Shown piece by piece: positions 40,287 to 48,997 of a stretch of 64,000 nt of DNA. Position numbers and translations under genes: made by a program. The stretch lies in contig CAYUZT010000001.1 of the NCBI GenBank assembly GCA_964449445.1, forward strand, positions 124,001 through 188,000, written 5' to 3'. This DNA comes from JABFSS01 sp964449445. Lineage in GTDB: Bacteria > Patescibacteriota > Gracilibacteria > Peribacterales > Peribacteraceae. Under the pieces are notes generated by a model. The model saw only the letters and a program-made list of their open reading frames with translations. It had not been told where the DNA came from and made no database searches. Each line of letters starts with the position of its first letter. The stretch's first letter is position 1.

Positions 40287-41696
40287 ATGCATTTCCCTCT
40301 CGTCACACGCACCGCCCGGCCCGAGCATTGCGATCCGCTGTTCCTTCTACGGCAGTTGGGGAAAGGGCATGCGTATTGCGCACTGCTTGAATCCGCCACA
40401 CGGCAGGGCGACAATGATTTCTCGTTTGTCGCGATCGGTGCTCGCGATGTCGTCACTGTCCAAAACGGAGAGGTGAGTGGCTCCAAGTATTTTCCTAATG
40501 GAAAAGTTGCCGATCCTTTGGAGGTTTTCTGTGAGATCACTGGTGTAGCTGAGCAAGGCCATCGTTTGCAGATGGGATATATCGGATTTTTGAGCTACGA
40601 AGCTGCTCGTCACTTCGAATCTGTGAGTCTGGAACCCGATTCAAACATTCCAGATGCACGTTTCGTGCTGCCGGAGATGCTTCTGAAGATCGATCATGCG
40701 AAACATGAGGTGACGATCGTCGCGCATGCAGATGCACAGGAAAAAATTCCAGAAGTGGAGCGCGTCATTCACACATCACCCTTCCGTAGCGACAAACTGA
40801 ATGATGGAGACGCGTTTCAGAACACGCTGCCACTTCCGACCTTCGAAGAAATTGAACCGTTTCGTCAGACGACCCAGGAAGACTACTGCGCAGCGGTCAA
40901 AAAAATTCAATCGGGCATTGCTGTGGGCGAAACATTTCAAGTGGTGCTGAGCCAGGAACTTCGTATGCCCAATTCCGTCCCTCCCGATCGCGTGTACGAA
41001 GAATTGCGATCCATCAATCCCTCTCCGTACATGTATTACTTCCAGACGCCGTCACTCACCATCGTCGGCGCATCGCCGGAAACACTTGTTCGCGTCGATG
41101 GTCGCACGATCCAGTATCACCCGATTGCAGGAACGCGAGCTCGAACGGGAGACAGCGAAAAGAACAAACGGATGCAGGAAGAATTGCTGAGTGACAAGAA
41201 AGAACGATGCGAGCATCAGATGCTTGTGGATTTAGGACGAAACGACGTTGGCCGAGTAGCCGAGATTGGCTCTGTGGAGGTAAAAAATCCCTTCCACATT
41301 GAAGCATTCGCCCATGTGTACCACATCGTTTCCGATATCGTCGCGCGCATCCGCCCCGGCCTCAGTTCACTCGATGTTGTCCGTGCGGTGTTCCCCGCAG
41401 GGACGCTGACCGGAGCTCCCAAAGTCCGGGCGATGAACGTGATCCGCGATATCGAACAATCACCGCGGGGAATTTACGGCGGAGCCTTCGGCTATATCGA
41501 TCTCTCCGGCAATCTCGATTTCGCCATCACCATTCGTACGATGCTTTTTTCTAGCGGGCAGATCAGTTTGCGCGTGGGTGCGGGCATCGTGAAAGACAGT
41601 GTTCCGATTTTGGAAGACCGCGAGTGTCTCCACAAGGCGAGAAGTTGTCTTGCTGCTATCGACCGTGCGCGGCGTTCCCTTTCTTCTTCATTATGA
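40287..41696 (+). CDS. trpE: Anthranilate synthase component I
   Basis: 469 residues. The N-terminal domain contains LLES (about 35-38), part of the Trp feedback site in characterised enzymes, so allosteric inhibition is likely. The catalytic domain shows the YHPIAGTRARTGD, DLGRNDVGRV, HIVSDIVARI, FPAGTLTGAPKVRAM and GGAFGYIDL motifs of chorismate-binding enzymes. With TrpG it makes anthranilate from chorismate. First structural gene after the attenuator; it overlaps trpG by 4 bp. A CTTTTCTCCC tract precedes the ATG, with no Shine-Dalgarno site. Confidence 0.95.
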   Translation: MHFPLVTRTARPEHCDPLFLLRQLGKGHAYCALLESATRQGDNDFSFVAIGARDVVTVQNGEVSGSKYFPNGKVADPLEVFCEITGVAEQGHRLQMGYIGFLSYEAARHFESVSLEPDSNIPDARFVLPEMLLKIDHAKHEVTIVAHADAQEKIPEVERVIHTSPFRSDKLNDGDAFQNTLPLPTFEEIEPFRQTTQEDYCAAVKKIQSGIAVGETFQVVLSQELRMPNSVPPDRVYEELRSINPSPYMYYFQTPSLTIVGASPETLVRVDGRTIQYHPIAGTRARTGDSEKNKRMQEELLSDKKERCEHQMLVDLGRNDVGRVAEIGSVEVKNPFHIEAFAHVYHIVSDIVARIRPGLSSLDVVRAVFPAGTLTGAPKVRAMNVIRDIEQSPRGIYGGAFGYIDLSGNLDFAITIRTMLFSSGQISLRVGAGIVKDSVPILEDRECLHKARSCLAAIDRARRSLSSSL

Positions 41697-42286
41697 AAAC
41701 TCTTATCCTCGATAACTACGACTCGTTCACGTACAACCTGTACCAGTATATTGCCGAACTGGGCGGGAATCCCGTCGTACATCGTAATGATGTGATCGAC
41801 ATCAATGATGTTGCCGAGCTTTCCCCGTCGCATATTGTGATCGGTCCCGGTCCCGGTAGTCCTCTGGTGCCTGCGGATATCGGGATATCAGAAGCTTTAA
41901 TCGATTACGCGGTGGATCAGGGTATTCCGCTGCTTGGTGTGTGTTTGGGACATCAAGTTCTCGGCACACATTTTGGCGGAACAGTCTCGGGAGCTCCCTT
42001 TCTGTATCACGGGAAAGCGTCGCGTATTCATCTAGAAGCGGAAAGCCCGCTCTTTGCGGATGCTGATCGTGAAATAGAGGTGATGCGGTATCACTCGTTG
42101 CGTGTAGAAGAGGGGAATCTTCCCACAGAGTTGATGGTGACTGCCCGGAGCAAAGAGGACGACATCATTATGGCGATGGAGCACACACGCTATCCGCTCT
42201 ACGGCGTGCAGTTTCATCCTGAATCCATCGGCACCCCACAGGGTAAGCACATTCTCAAGAATTTTCTCTCCCTATGCGTACAATAA
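41693..42286 (+). CDS. trpG: Anthranilate synthase component II (glutamine amidotransferase)
   Basis: 197 residues. DNYDSFTYNLYQY, GPGPGSP, the nucleophile motif GVCLGHQVLG and the C-terminal QFHPESIGTPQG complete a class I amidotransferase triad. It supplies ammonia from glutamine to TrpE. The ATG at 41693 is in the trpE stop (ATGA); the stop overlaps trpD by 13 bp. Confidence 0.95.
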   Translation: MKTLILDNYDSFTYNLYQYIAELGGNPVVHRNDVIDINDVAELSPSHIVIGPGPGSPLVPADIGISEALIDYAVDQGIPLLGVCLGHQVLGTHFGGTVSGAPFLYHGKASRIHLEAESPLFADADREIEVMRYHSLRVEEGNLPTELMVTARSKEDDIIMAMEHTRYPLYGVQFHPESIGTPQGKHILKNFLSLCVQ

Positions 42287-43248
42287 CTCACCAACAATCG
42301 GCAGAAAATTTACTCACTGCACTCGTTTCGGGTGAGCTGAGTGCATCACACATGCAGGAAGCGTTCACGGAGCTCGTCTCACGACCGATATCTGCGGAGT
42401 TGCTCGTCCAGTGTGCCCGCGTTTTACGCGAAAAGATGATTACGGTCGATCTCTCACCCGATGCCATTGATACGTGTGGTACCGGAGGCAGTGGAAAGAA
42501 GAAAATGAACGTTTCCACGCTCAGCGCATTCCTCGTTGCTGCATGTGGAGGAAAAGTGGCGAAGCATGGGAATCGCTCTGCGAGCGGAAATTGTGGGAGT
42601 TTCGATCTTCTGGAAGAACTCGGTGTGCGTATTGATCTTTCTCCCGATGAAGAGCGCTGCATTTTCGAAAAATTCGGCATCGTGTTCCTCTTCGCACCTC
42701 TCCATCACCCGTCCCTTCGTCACGTCGCACCTCTCCGTAAGAGCTATGGCAAAAAAACACTCTTCAACTTGCTCGGACCTCTCTGTAATCCTGCAAAAGT
42801 CCATCATCAGATGATCGGGACGGGGAATGAAGAGCAAGCGCAGATGATTGCAGAAGCGATACAGATGCTCGGCACAAAACTTTCATTCGTTGTCACAGGC
42901 CACGACGGTCTAGATGAAGTCACGATGACCACATCGACGACGATACGAACGGTTACGGAGCGAGGGATCACACTTTCGGAATTCTCTCCCGTGCTTTGTG
43001 TATCTGAAGATGAGTTTATAGGCGGAACACCCAAAGAGAATGCCGAATATTTTGTGGAGCTTGCGAAAGGCGGAGGCACGCTGGCCAGGAAAAACATGAT
43101 TCTCATAAATGCCGCTCATGCGCTCCTTCTCACTCCTCTGGCATCTTCTTTCGACGAGGCTCTCGCACTCGCAACCGAGAAACTCTCTTCCGGAGGCGTG
43201 AACGACCTCTTCGTCCGCTATCGCGATCTTACCCAACGCCCATCATGA
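42274..43248 (+). CDS. trpD: Anthranilate phosphoribosyltransferase
   Basis: 324 residues. DTCGTGGSGKKKMNVSTLSA (PRPP-binding GTGG loop), KHGNRSASGNCGSFDLLEEL, HPSLRHVAPLRKSYGKKTLF, NLLGPLCNPA and GHDGLDEV are family motifs. It transfers phosphoribose to anthranilate. It is not fused to trpG, unlike in enteric bacteria. It overlaps trpG by 13 bp and trpC by 4 bp. Confidence 0.95.
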   Translation: MRTITHQQSAENLLTALVSGELSASHMQEAFTELVSRPISAELLVQCARVLREKMITVDLSPDAIDTCGTGGSGKKKMNVSTLSAFLVAACGGKVAKHGNRSASGNCGSFDLLEELGVRIDLSPDEERCIFEKFGIVFLFAPLHHPSLRHVAPLRKSYGKKTLFNLLGPLCNPAKVHHQMIGTGNEEQAQMIAEAIQMLGTKLSFVVTGHDGLDEVTMTTSTTIRTVTERGITLSEFSPVLCVSEDEFIGGTPKENAEYFVELAKGGGTLARKNMILINAAHALLLTPLASSFDEALALATEKLSSGGVNDLFVRYRDLTQRPS

Positions 43249-44003
43249 GTATTCTTCAGAAAATCGTCGCGCAGAAGGAACGAGAGGTGACAGTGTTACC
43301 GTCCAGAAAACCTCTTGAGCTGGCCAAAAAGTCATTCATCAACGCTTTACGGAAGCGGCCCTCACTCATCGCCGAAATCAAGCCGCGATCTCCATCGCGA
43401 GGTGAGCTTGTGCATGAGCGAGACCTGTCGACCATCGTCGATCTCTATAACTCGCATGCGCAGGCAATTTCCGTTCTCTGTGATCAGAAGTTTTTCGGCG
43501 GAGGATACGATCTGCTCGCACAAGTTCGGGAATTAACAGATCTGCCCATCCTCGCGAAGGAATTCATCATCGATCAGCGGCAGATTTTTGCTGCGCGCAG
43601 TGCTGGAGCTGACGCTGTGCTCTTGATCGGAGCGATCTTGGAGAAAAAACAAGCGGCAGCACTCGCGCGTGAGGCACAAATTCTTAACATGTCCGTTCTG
43701 TTTGAAGTGCACGAGGTGAATGATCTCTCGAAAATTCCAAATCTGTCGCCTGAGTCGCTCGTCATCGGAATCAATAACCGCAGTTTGGTGGATCAGCACA
43801 TTGATCTGACGACGACGCTGCAACTCGCGCCGATTGTGCGCAGAGAATTTCCTGATCACCTGCTCATGTGCGAAAGCGGCATCGAAAATCGTCATGACAT
43901 TGTTCAATTGAGCTCATGTGTGGATGGATTTCTGATCGGCACATCCATTTTGACATCCAAAGATCGCGAATCGTTCATCACATCCCTCTTCCATTCATCA
44001 TGA
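43245..44003 (+). CDS. trpC: Indole-3-glycerol-phosphate synthase
   Basis: 252 residues, TIM barrel: LIAEIKPRSPSRG (catalytic Lys), ISVLCDQKFFGGG, ILAKEFIIDQRQI, ADAVLLIGAIL, LFEVHEV, VIGINNRSL, CESGIENRHD and GFLIGTSIL. It cyclises CdRP to indole-glycerol phosphate. A separate gene, not fused to trpF, but overlapping it by 4 bp. Confidence 0.95.
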   Translation: MSILQKIVAQKEREVTVLPSRKPLELAKKSFINALRKRPSLIAEIKPRSPSRGELVHERDLSTIVDLYNSHAQAISVLCDQKFFGGGYDLLAQVRELTDLPILAKEFIIDQRQIFAARSAGADAVLLIGAILEKKQAAALAREAQILNMSVLFEVHEVNDLSKIPNLSPESLVIGINNRSLVDQHIDLTTTLQLAPIVRREFPDHLLMCESGIENRHDIVQLSSCVDGFLIGTSILTSKDRESFITSLFHSS

Positions 44004-44623
44004 GACCAAGAATTAAATTCTGCGGCATGACGAGAGTAGAGGATATTGCCGCTGCTCAATCATTGGGCGTGGATTTTCTAGGGTTTATCTTCGAGCCATC
44101 TTCTCCACGCTGTATTTCCCTACAGGAAGCCAAGAAGGTACGCTCGCATATTCACAATGCTGCGGTTGTCGGTGTGTTTGAAGGGAGCTCCGCAGACAAG
44201 ATGACGCACTACGCGCGAGAACTCGATCTGGATTTTCTCCAAATATACGGAAATCTTGATGATGAGGCTCTGAACGCGATTTCGATTCCCATCATTCATG
44301 CATTTCGCGGAGTTCCGACGCTCGATGAGTTGCAAAAATCATTGCAAACGTGTGCGTATGTACTCATCGACAAGGAAAAAGGAAAAGAAGAGACGGATTT
44401 TGATGCAATTGCCGCTCTTCCATTTTCCATTCGCGAAAAAATGTTTCTCGCGGGCGGACTGACACCAAAAAATGTGCGAATGACAGCTGATCGCATTCAT
44501 CCGTATGCGGTCGACTGTGCGCGAGGCATCGAATCACAACCCGGAATCAAAGATCATGACCTCATGCAGGATTTCATCTCTTCTCTTTCCGCGGGTCGAA
44601 GACCCGCTGCTCAAGTTTTATGA
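44000..44623 (+). CDS. trpF: Phosphoribosylanthranilate isomerase
   Basis: 207 residues, a TIM barrel starting RIKFCGMTRVEDIAAA with the catalytic Cys, then DFLGFIFEPSSPR, VGVFEG, LDFLQIYG, FLAGGLTPKNV and VDCARGIESQPGIKDHD. The last 14 codons (SAGRRPAAQVL) arise from a GCGGGTC-GAA-GACCCGC hairpin (44591-44607), probably an inserted repeat that extended the C terminus. The start is in the trpC stop (ATGA). Confidence 0.93.
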   Translation: MRPRIKFCGMTRVEDIAAAQSLGVDFLGFIFEPSSPRCISLQEAKKVRSHIHNAAVVGVFEGSSADKMTHYARELDLDFLQIYGNLDDEALNAISIPIIHAFRGVPTLDELQKSLQTCAYVLIDKEKGKEETDFDAIAALPFSIREKMFLAGGLTPKNVRMTADRIHPYAVDCARGIESQPGIKDHDLMQDFISSLSAGRRPAAQVL

Positions 44624-45816
44624 AAACTCTTGGAAAATTCCCTTCGCTTCGCTCAGGGCAGGCTTTCGGCGGTTGCTACGTCAGTGAGTTGCTGATTGCG
44701 GTCCTGACGGAGGTCGAGACGGCGTTTTTGCAGTATAAGGATGATCCGGAGTTTCAAGATGAGCTTAGAACGCTGCTCAAGGAGTTTGCCGGACGTCCAA
44801 CTCCTCTCACACATGCAAAACATCTGAGCGTGAAGTTTGGTTGCATGATTCTCCTGAAGCGTGAGGACCTTCTGCATGGGGGAGCGCACAAAACGAACAA
44901 CGTTCTCGGGCAGGCGTTGCTCGCTAAACGCATGGGAAAGAACGAACTGATCGCCGAAACGGGTGCAGGACAGCACGGCGTTGCGACTGCGATGGCAGGG
45001 GCACTCTTTAGCCTTCCGACGAAGATCTTCATGGGGGCGAAAGATATCGAGCGGCAGTATTCCAATGTGCAGCGCATGAAACTCTTCGGCGCAGAAGTCA
45101 TTTCGGTCGACTCCGGCTCAAAAAGCCTCAAAGATGCAATCAATGATGCACTGCGCTACTGGACGGGTCGTAGTAAGGAAACGTATTACGTCTTTGGCAC
45201 CGTCGCAGGTCCGCATCCATTTCCGTCTCTCGTCGCGCATTTTCAGCGAGTGATCGGTGACGAAGCGCGGGTGCAGTGCTTAGAGCGGTATGGAAAACTC
45301 CCGCATACAATCTGCGCCTGTGTTGGTGGTGGAAGTAACGCAATCGGCATCTTCAAAGCATTCCTCGATGATCCCGTTCATCTGATCGGGGTGGAACCGG
45401 CGGGAGAGGGAATTGCGACGGGGAAACACGGGGCAGTGCTCACAAAAGGTCGGCCAGGATCACTCCACGGTTCGTACAGTTATTGTTTGCAGGATGCTGA
45501 TGGACAGATTCTCGAAGCGCATAGCATCTCCGCTGGACTCGACTATCCGGGAGTTGGTCCGGAACATAGCTACTTAAAGGAGGAGAAGCGTGTTCAATAT
45601 GTTTCTGCGACGGATGATGAAGCGGTGAGAGCGTTTCTACTGCTCACGAAGCAGGAAGGGATCATCCCGGCGCTGGAATCGTCGCACGCAATCGCTGCTG
45701 CAGAGCACATTGCGAAAAATTTGAAGAAAGACGACATCCTTCTCATCAATTTGTCGGGCAGAGGCGATAAAGATATCGATCACGTCCACCGTTATCTTCA
45801 AAACCATGCTGTCTAA
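44620..45816 (+). CDS. trpB: Tryptophan synthase beta chain with repeat-derived N-terminal insert
   Basis: 398 residues. PLP lysine in HGGAHKTNNVLGQALLAK (K91), AETGAGQHGVATA, GAKDIERQYSNVQRM, CVGGGSNAIGIF, GVEPAGEG, HAISAGLDYPGVGPEHS-like HSISAGLDYPGVGPEH, ESSHAIA and LSGRGDKD. It condenses indole with serine. The normal TrpB start is FGGxYVxE; here residues 7-15 (FPSLRSGQA) before FGGCYVSELL are encoded by an exact 24-bp repeat (44640-44663) that also lies at the valS start. The start overlaps the trpF stop (ATGA). Confidence 0.95.
   Translation: MKTLGKFPSLRSGQAFGGCYVSELLIAVLTEVETAFLQYKDDPEFQDELRTLLKEFAGRPTPLTHAKHLSVKFGCMILLKREDLLHGGAHKTNNVLGQALLAKRMGKNELIAETGAGQHGVATAMAGALFSLPTKIFMGAKDIERQYSNVQRMKLFGAEVISVDSGSKSLKDAINDALRYWTGRSKETYYVFGTVAGPHPFPSLVAHFQRVIGDEARVQCLERYGKLPHTICACVGGGSNAIGIFKAFLDDPVHLIGVEPAGEGIATGKHGAVLTKGRPGSLHGSYSYCLQDADGQILEAHSISAGLDYPGVGPEHSYLKEEKRVQYVSATDDEAVRAFLLLTKQEGIIPALESSHAIAAAEHIAKNLKKDDILLINLSGRGDKDIDHVHRYLQNHAV
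44640..44663. repeat. Exact 24-bp repeat inserted in the trpB coding sequence
   Basis: CCCTTCGCTTCGCTCAGGGC followed by AGGC, identical to 50921-50944 in front of valS. Variants occur at 4838-4858, 36485-36508 (inverted) and 63322-63360. The core CCCT...AGGG can form a short stem. Confidence 0.85.
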
Positions 45817-46579
45817 TCCCTACACACAGGCCATCAAGAAAAAAGGAGCACCGCTCTTCATTCCTTTTACGGTCCTCGGCGATCCGACGAAGGAAAAATC
45901 AATTGAGATCATCCGGACGCTCGTTGAAAGCGGTGCCGATGCGCTCGAACTTGGCCTTCCCTTCAGCGATCCTCCCGCCGATGGACCCGTGATTCAAGCA
46001 GCGGACATGCGTGCACTCAGTGCAGGCATTCGCGTGGATGATTGTTTTGAGATTTTGAAAGAAGTGCGGACGTTCACCGACATTCCGATCGGACTCCTGG
46101 TCTACTACAACCTCGTTTTGCAGAGAGGCGTCGAGAAATTCTATCAAGATTGCAAGAAGAGTGGCGTTCAGTCAGTCCTAATTGCAGATCTACCACTCGA
46201 ACATGCAGACGAAGTCATTTCCATCGCAAAAACTCATGAGATCAGTCAGGTCTTCCTCGTTAGCGCAGTTACGACGGATGAACGCCTCGAGAAAATCGCG
46301 CAGGTCGCCGAGGGATATCTCTACATCGTCTCCTATCTCGGCGTCACCGGTGTTGAAAATTCGGTGCTGGAGGACAATATGCAGAAAATAATCGCGCGTG
46401 CGAGGAAGTTCACCGATCTTCCATTGATCGTCGGCTTTGGCATCAGCACGGAAGAGCATGTTCGAGCGACAGTCAGAGCCGGAGCGGATGGAGTGATTGT
46501 GGGGAGCCGGATTGTGCAGGAGATCCCAGATCTCGGAAGCATCAAAGCAGTCTGCGAAAGAATGAGGATAGGTGATTGA
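45806..46579 (+). CDS. trpA: Tryptophan synthase alpha chain
   Basis: 257 residues, TIM barrel: FIPFTVLGDPTKEKSIEIIR, ADALELGLPFSDPPADGPVIQ (catalytic Glu and Asp), VLIADLPLEHADEV, FLVSAVTTDERL, YLYIVSYLGVTG, VGFGISTEEHV and GVIVGSRIV. It cleaves indole-glycerol phosphate to indole for TrpB. It overlaps trpB by 11 bp and ends the trp operon. Confidence 0.95.
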   Translation: MLSNPYTQAIKKKGAPLFIPFTVLGDPTKEKSIEIIRTLVESGADALELGLPFSDPPADGPVIQAADMRALSAGIRVDDCFEILKEVRTFTDIPIGLLVYYNLVLQRGVEKFYQDCKKSGVQSVLIADLPLEHADEVISIAKTHEISQVFLVSAVTTDERLEKIAQVAEGYLYIVSYLGVTGVENSVLEDNMQKIIARARKFTDLPLIVGFGISTEEHVRATVRAGADGVIVGSRIVQEIPDLGSIKAVCERMRIGD

Positions 46580-46603
46580 TATCTGTGTACAGATATGTAT
46601 ACT
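46576..46603 (+). promoter_or_regulatory. pnp promoter with spacer palindrome
   Basis: TTGATA (46576-46581), 16 bp, TATACT (46598-46603). The palindrome ATATCTGT-GT-ACAGATAT (46579-46596) fills the spacer and could be an operator or hairpin. A 5' leader of about 130 nt precedes pnp. The promoter overlaps the trpA stop codon. Confidence 0.6.
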
Positions 46604-46740
46604 TTGCGCAGCTCCTTCCCGCACCGTTTCGTCTCACATTCTCTTGGGTTTACGTTTCAGTGCCGCTTGCGACGTTGAAATGTGAATCCATCCGTGTGAG
46701 TCAGCGCTGTGGGGAAGATCTATTCTTTCCCCCTTCTATT

Positions 46741-48987
46741 ATGTTGTCTCTCCAAAAGGAGTACACGCTTGAACTTGGTAATCAAACGCTCATCGTCAAA
46801 GTCGGTGCTATCGCCCCTCAGGCGAATGCATCCGTTATCTGCCAAATGGGCGATACAGTCGCTCTCGGCAACTGCACCGTGAGCGCAAAAGCACGCACGG
46901 GCGTCGATTTTTTGCCGCTCCAGGTTGTCTACCAAGAAAAGTACTACGCCGGTGGCAAAATTTCCGGTTCCCGCTTCCGCAAGCGCGAAGGTCGTCCGGG
47001 CGATGATTACGTTCTCCTTGCCCGTGTGATCGACCGCGGTCTGCGTCCGATGATCGATAAGAGCATCCGCCGCGACATCCAGGTGTTCTGCACCGTCCTC
47101 AGTTACGATTTCGAGCATGAACATGACATTGTCTCTGGTAACGCTGCCAACCTCGCCGTTGCTCTCAGCGATTGTCCCTGTGACGGGCCCATCGCGATGG
47201 TCAGAGTGGGTCTGATCGGTGGTGAACTCGTGTTGAACCCATCCCGTGAGGCTCGTCTTAAATCGGATCTCGATATGTTTGTGACCGCATCGCTTGATCG
47301 TGTGCTGATGATCGAGGCCGGAGCGAACCAGCTTCCTGAGGAAGAGATTCTCAAAGCGCTGCAGTTCGGCAAAAAGTGGGCGCAGAAGGTCGCGCGGTTC
47401 TTCGCCGATATTCAAAAGGAGATCGGTAAGGCGAAGTTCGTCGTTGATCCGCCGTTTGCGCATGATGAGGCGTATCAGTACCTGAAAGATTGGGCGTTGC
47501 CCCAGATCACCAAGGCCATCAAGACGCACATGCCGAAGAATGTCCGCCGAGGGATCTTCAATACGCTGATGGAAGACTCGGTAGACAAACTCAAGGAGAA
47601 ATATCCGATGCCCAAAGATGCCGATGACGATCAAAAAGAGAAAATGGAAGAGCTCTACGCCTATGGCGCAGCATTCATCGACAAAGTCGTGAAGAACGAA
47701 ATGCGCCGCTTGGTGTTGGAAGAAGGAACGCGCATGAGCGGCCGCAAGGTCGATCAAATCCGTCCTCTCTCGGCAATGATCGATATTCTCCCCAACCGCG
47801 TCCACGGTTCCGCGCTCTTTGAACGCGGCGAAACGCAGGGACTCACCACCGTCACGCTCGGGGGTCCCGGCGATAAGCAGATTGTGGAAGGCATGGAAGG
47901 CGAGCATGAGCTTCGCTACATGCACCACTACAACTTTCCGCCGTTCTCCGTTGGAGAAACAAGCAACCGCCTGTTTGTCGGCAACCGCGAAATCGGTCAC
48001 GGCAATCTCGCGCAGCGCGGGCTTGAGCCGGTGCTGCCACCACTCGAAAGCTACCCCTACACCATCCGCACCGTTACCGAGATTCTCTCGAGCAACGGTT
48101 CCAGTTCCATGGCTGCAACGTGCGGTTGCACGCTTGCGCTCATGGCTGCGGGCGTTCCCATTACCGCGCCGGTCTCGGCGATCGCTCTCGGTCTCATCTC
48201 TGACGAAGAGAAAGGGAAGTACATCATCCTCACCGATCTCCAGGACGAAGAGGACTTCGGCGGCGACATGGATTTCAAACTGACAGGGACGGAGAAAGGC
48301 ATCACCGCGATCCAGATGGATATCAAAATTAAAGGTTTGCCGGATTCCGTGTTCGAAGAAGCATTGGCACGATCACGCACAGGGCGTTTGGAAGTGCTCA
48401 AGGTCATGCTTGCCGCGATCAAAGAACCGAGAAAGGAAATGAGTCCGTTCGCGCCGCGCATCGAGACGATTCAAATCGATCCCGCCGATATCCGCATTGT
48501 GATTGGCAAGGGTGGCGAGATGATTCAGAAGATCACGAAGGACTTGGGTGTGGAAATCGATATTGAGGATAGCGGTCTGATCTTCGTCACCTCCGTGAAC
48601 GGCGAAGCGATGGAGAAGGCGAAGGCGTGGATCAAAGGATTGGTCGAGAAGCCCGAGGTTGGCAAAGTCTACAAGGGCAAAGTGGTGCGCATCATCGATG
48701 GCGTCGGCGCGATCTTCGAATTCCTTCCGGGCAAGGACGGCATGATCCATATCTCTGAACTCCAGTGGGGCCGCACCGAGCGTGTGGAAGATATTCTCCA
48801 GATGGGTCAGGAGACAGAAGCGAAAGTGATCGAATATGATGCTCTCGAAGGCAAGACCCGTCTTTCCCTCAAGCAGATGAAGGCTCCTCCTGAAGGTTTT
48901 GTTCCTCCTCCGCCTCGTCCGAGCTTTGGCGGTGGACGGCCGGGCGGTGGATTTGGCGGGCCGCGACGCGGACCGCCACGGAGATAA
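46741..48987 (+). CDS. pnp: Polyribonucleotide nucleotidyltransferase
   Basis: 748 residues. Two RNase PH domains (LGNCTVSAKARTGVDFLPLQV, then GSALFERGETQGLTTVTLG and FPPFSVGETSNR), the all-alpha linker, catalytic DMDFKLTGTEKGITAIQMDIK, a KH domain (IRIVIGKGGEMIQKI), an S1 domain (VYKGKVVRIIDGVGAIFEFLPGKDG), and a Gly/Arg/Pro-rich tail. It degrades RNA 3' to 5' by phosphorolysis. I start at the ATG at 46741, which fits the family; the frame is open to 46576. A CCCCCTTCT tract precedes the ATG. Confidence 0.96.
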   Translation: MLSLQKEYTLELGNQTLIVKVGAIAPQANASVICQMGDTVALGNCTVSAKARTGVDFLPLQVVYQEKYYAGGKISGSRFRKREGRPGDDYVLLARVIDRGLRPMIDKSIRRDIQVFCTVLSYDFEHEHDIVSGNAANLAVALSDCPCDGPIAMVRVGLIGGELVLNPSREARLKSDLDMFVTASLDRVLMIEAGANQLPEEEILKALQFGKKWAQKVARFFADIQKEIGKAKFVVDPPFAHDEAYQYLKDWALPQITKAIKTHMPKNVRRGIFNTLMEDSVDKLKEKYPMPKDADDDQKEKMEELYAYGAAFIDKVVKNEMRRLVLEEGTRMSGRKVDQIRPLSAMIDILPNRVHGSALFERGETQGLTTVTLGGPGDKQIVEGMEGEHELRYMHHYNFPPFSVGETSNRLFVGNREIGHGNLAQRGLEPVLPPLESYPYTIRTVTEILSSNGSSSMAATCGCTLALMAAGVPITAPVSAIALGLISDEEKGKYIILTDLQDEEDFGGDMDFKLTGTEKGITAIQMDIKIKGLPDSVFEEALARSRTGRLEVLKVMLAAIKEPRKEMSPFAPRIETIQIDPADIRIVIGKGGEMIQKITKDLGVEIDIEDSGLIFVTSVNGEAMEKAKAWIKGLVEKPEVGKVYKGKVVRIIDGVGAIFEFLPGKDGMIHISELQWGRTERVEDILQMGQETEAKVIEYDALEGKTRLSLKQMKAPPEGFVPPPPRPSFGGGRPGGGFGGPRRGPPRR

Positions 48988-48997
48988 TGATGACAAT

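Noticed and set aside
46576..46740. Longer N terminus of PNPase
   Set aside because: The segment has no match to the family N terminus and contains the promoter.
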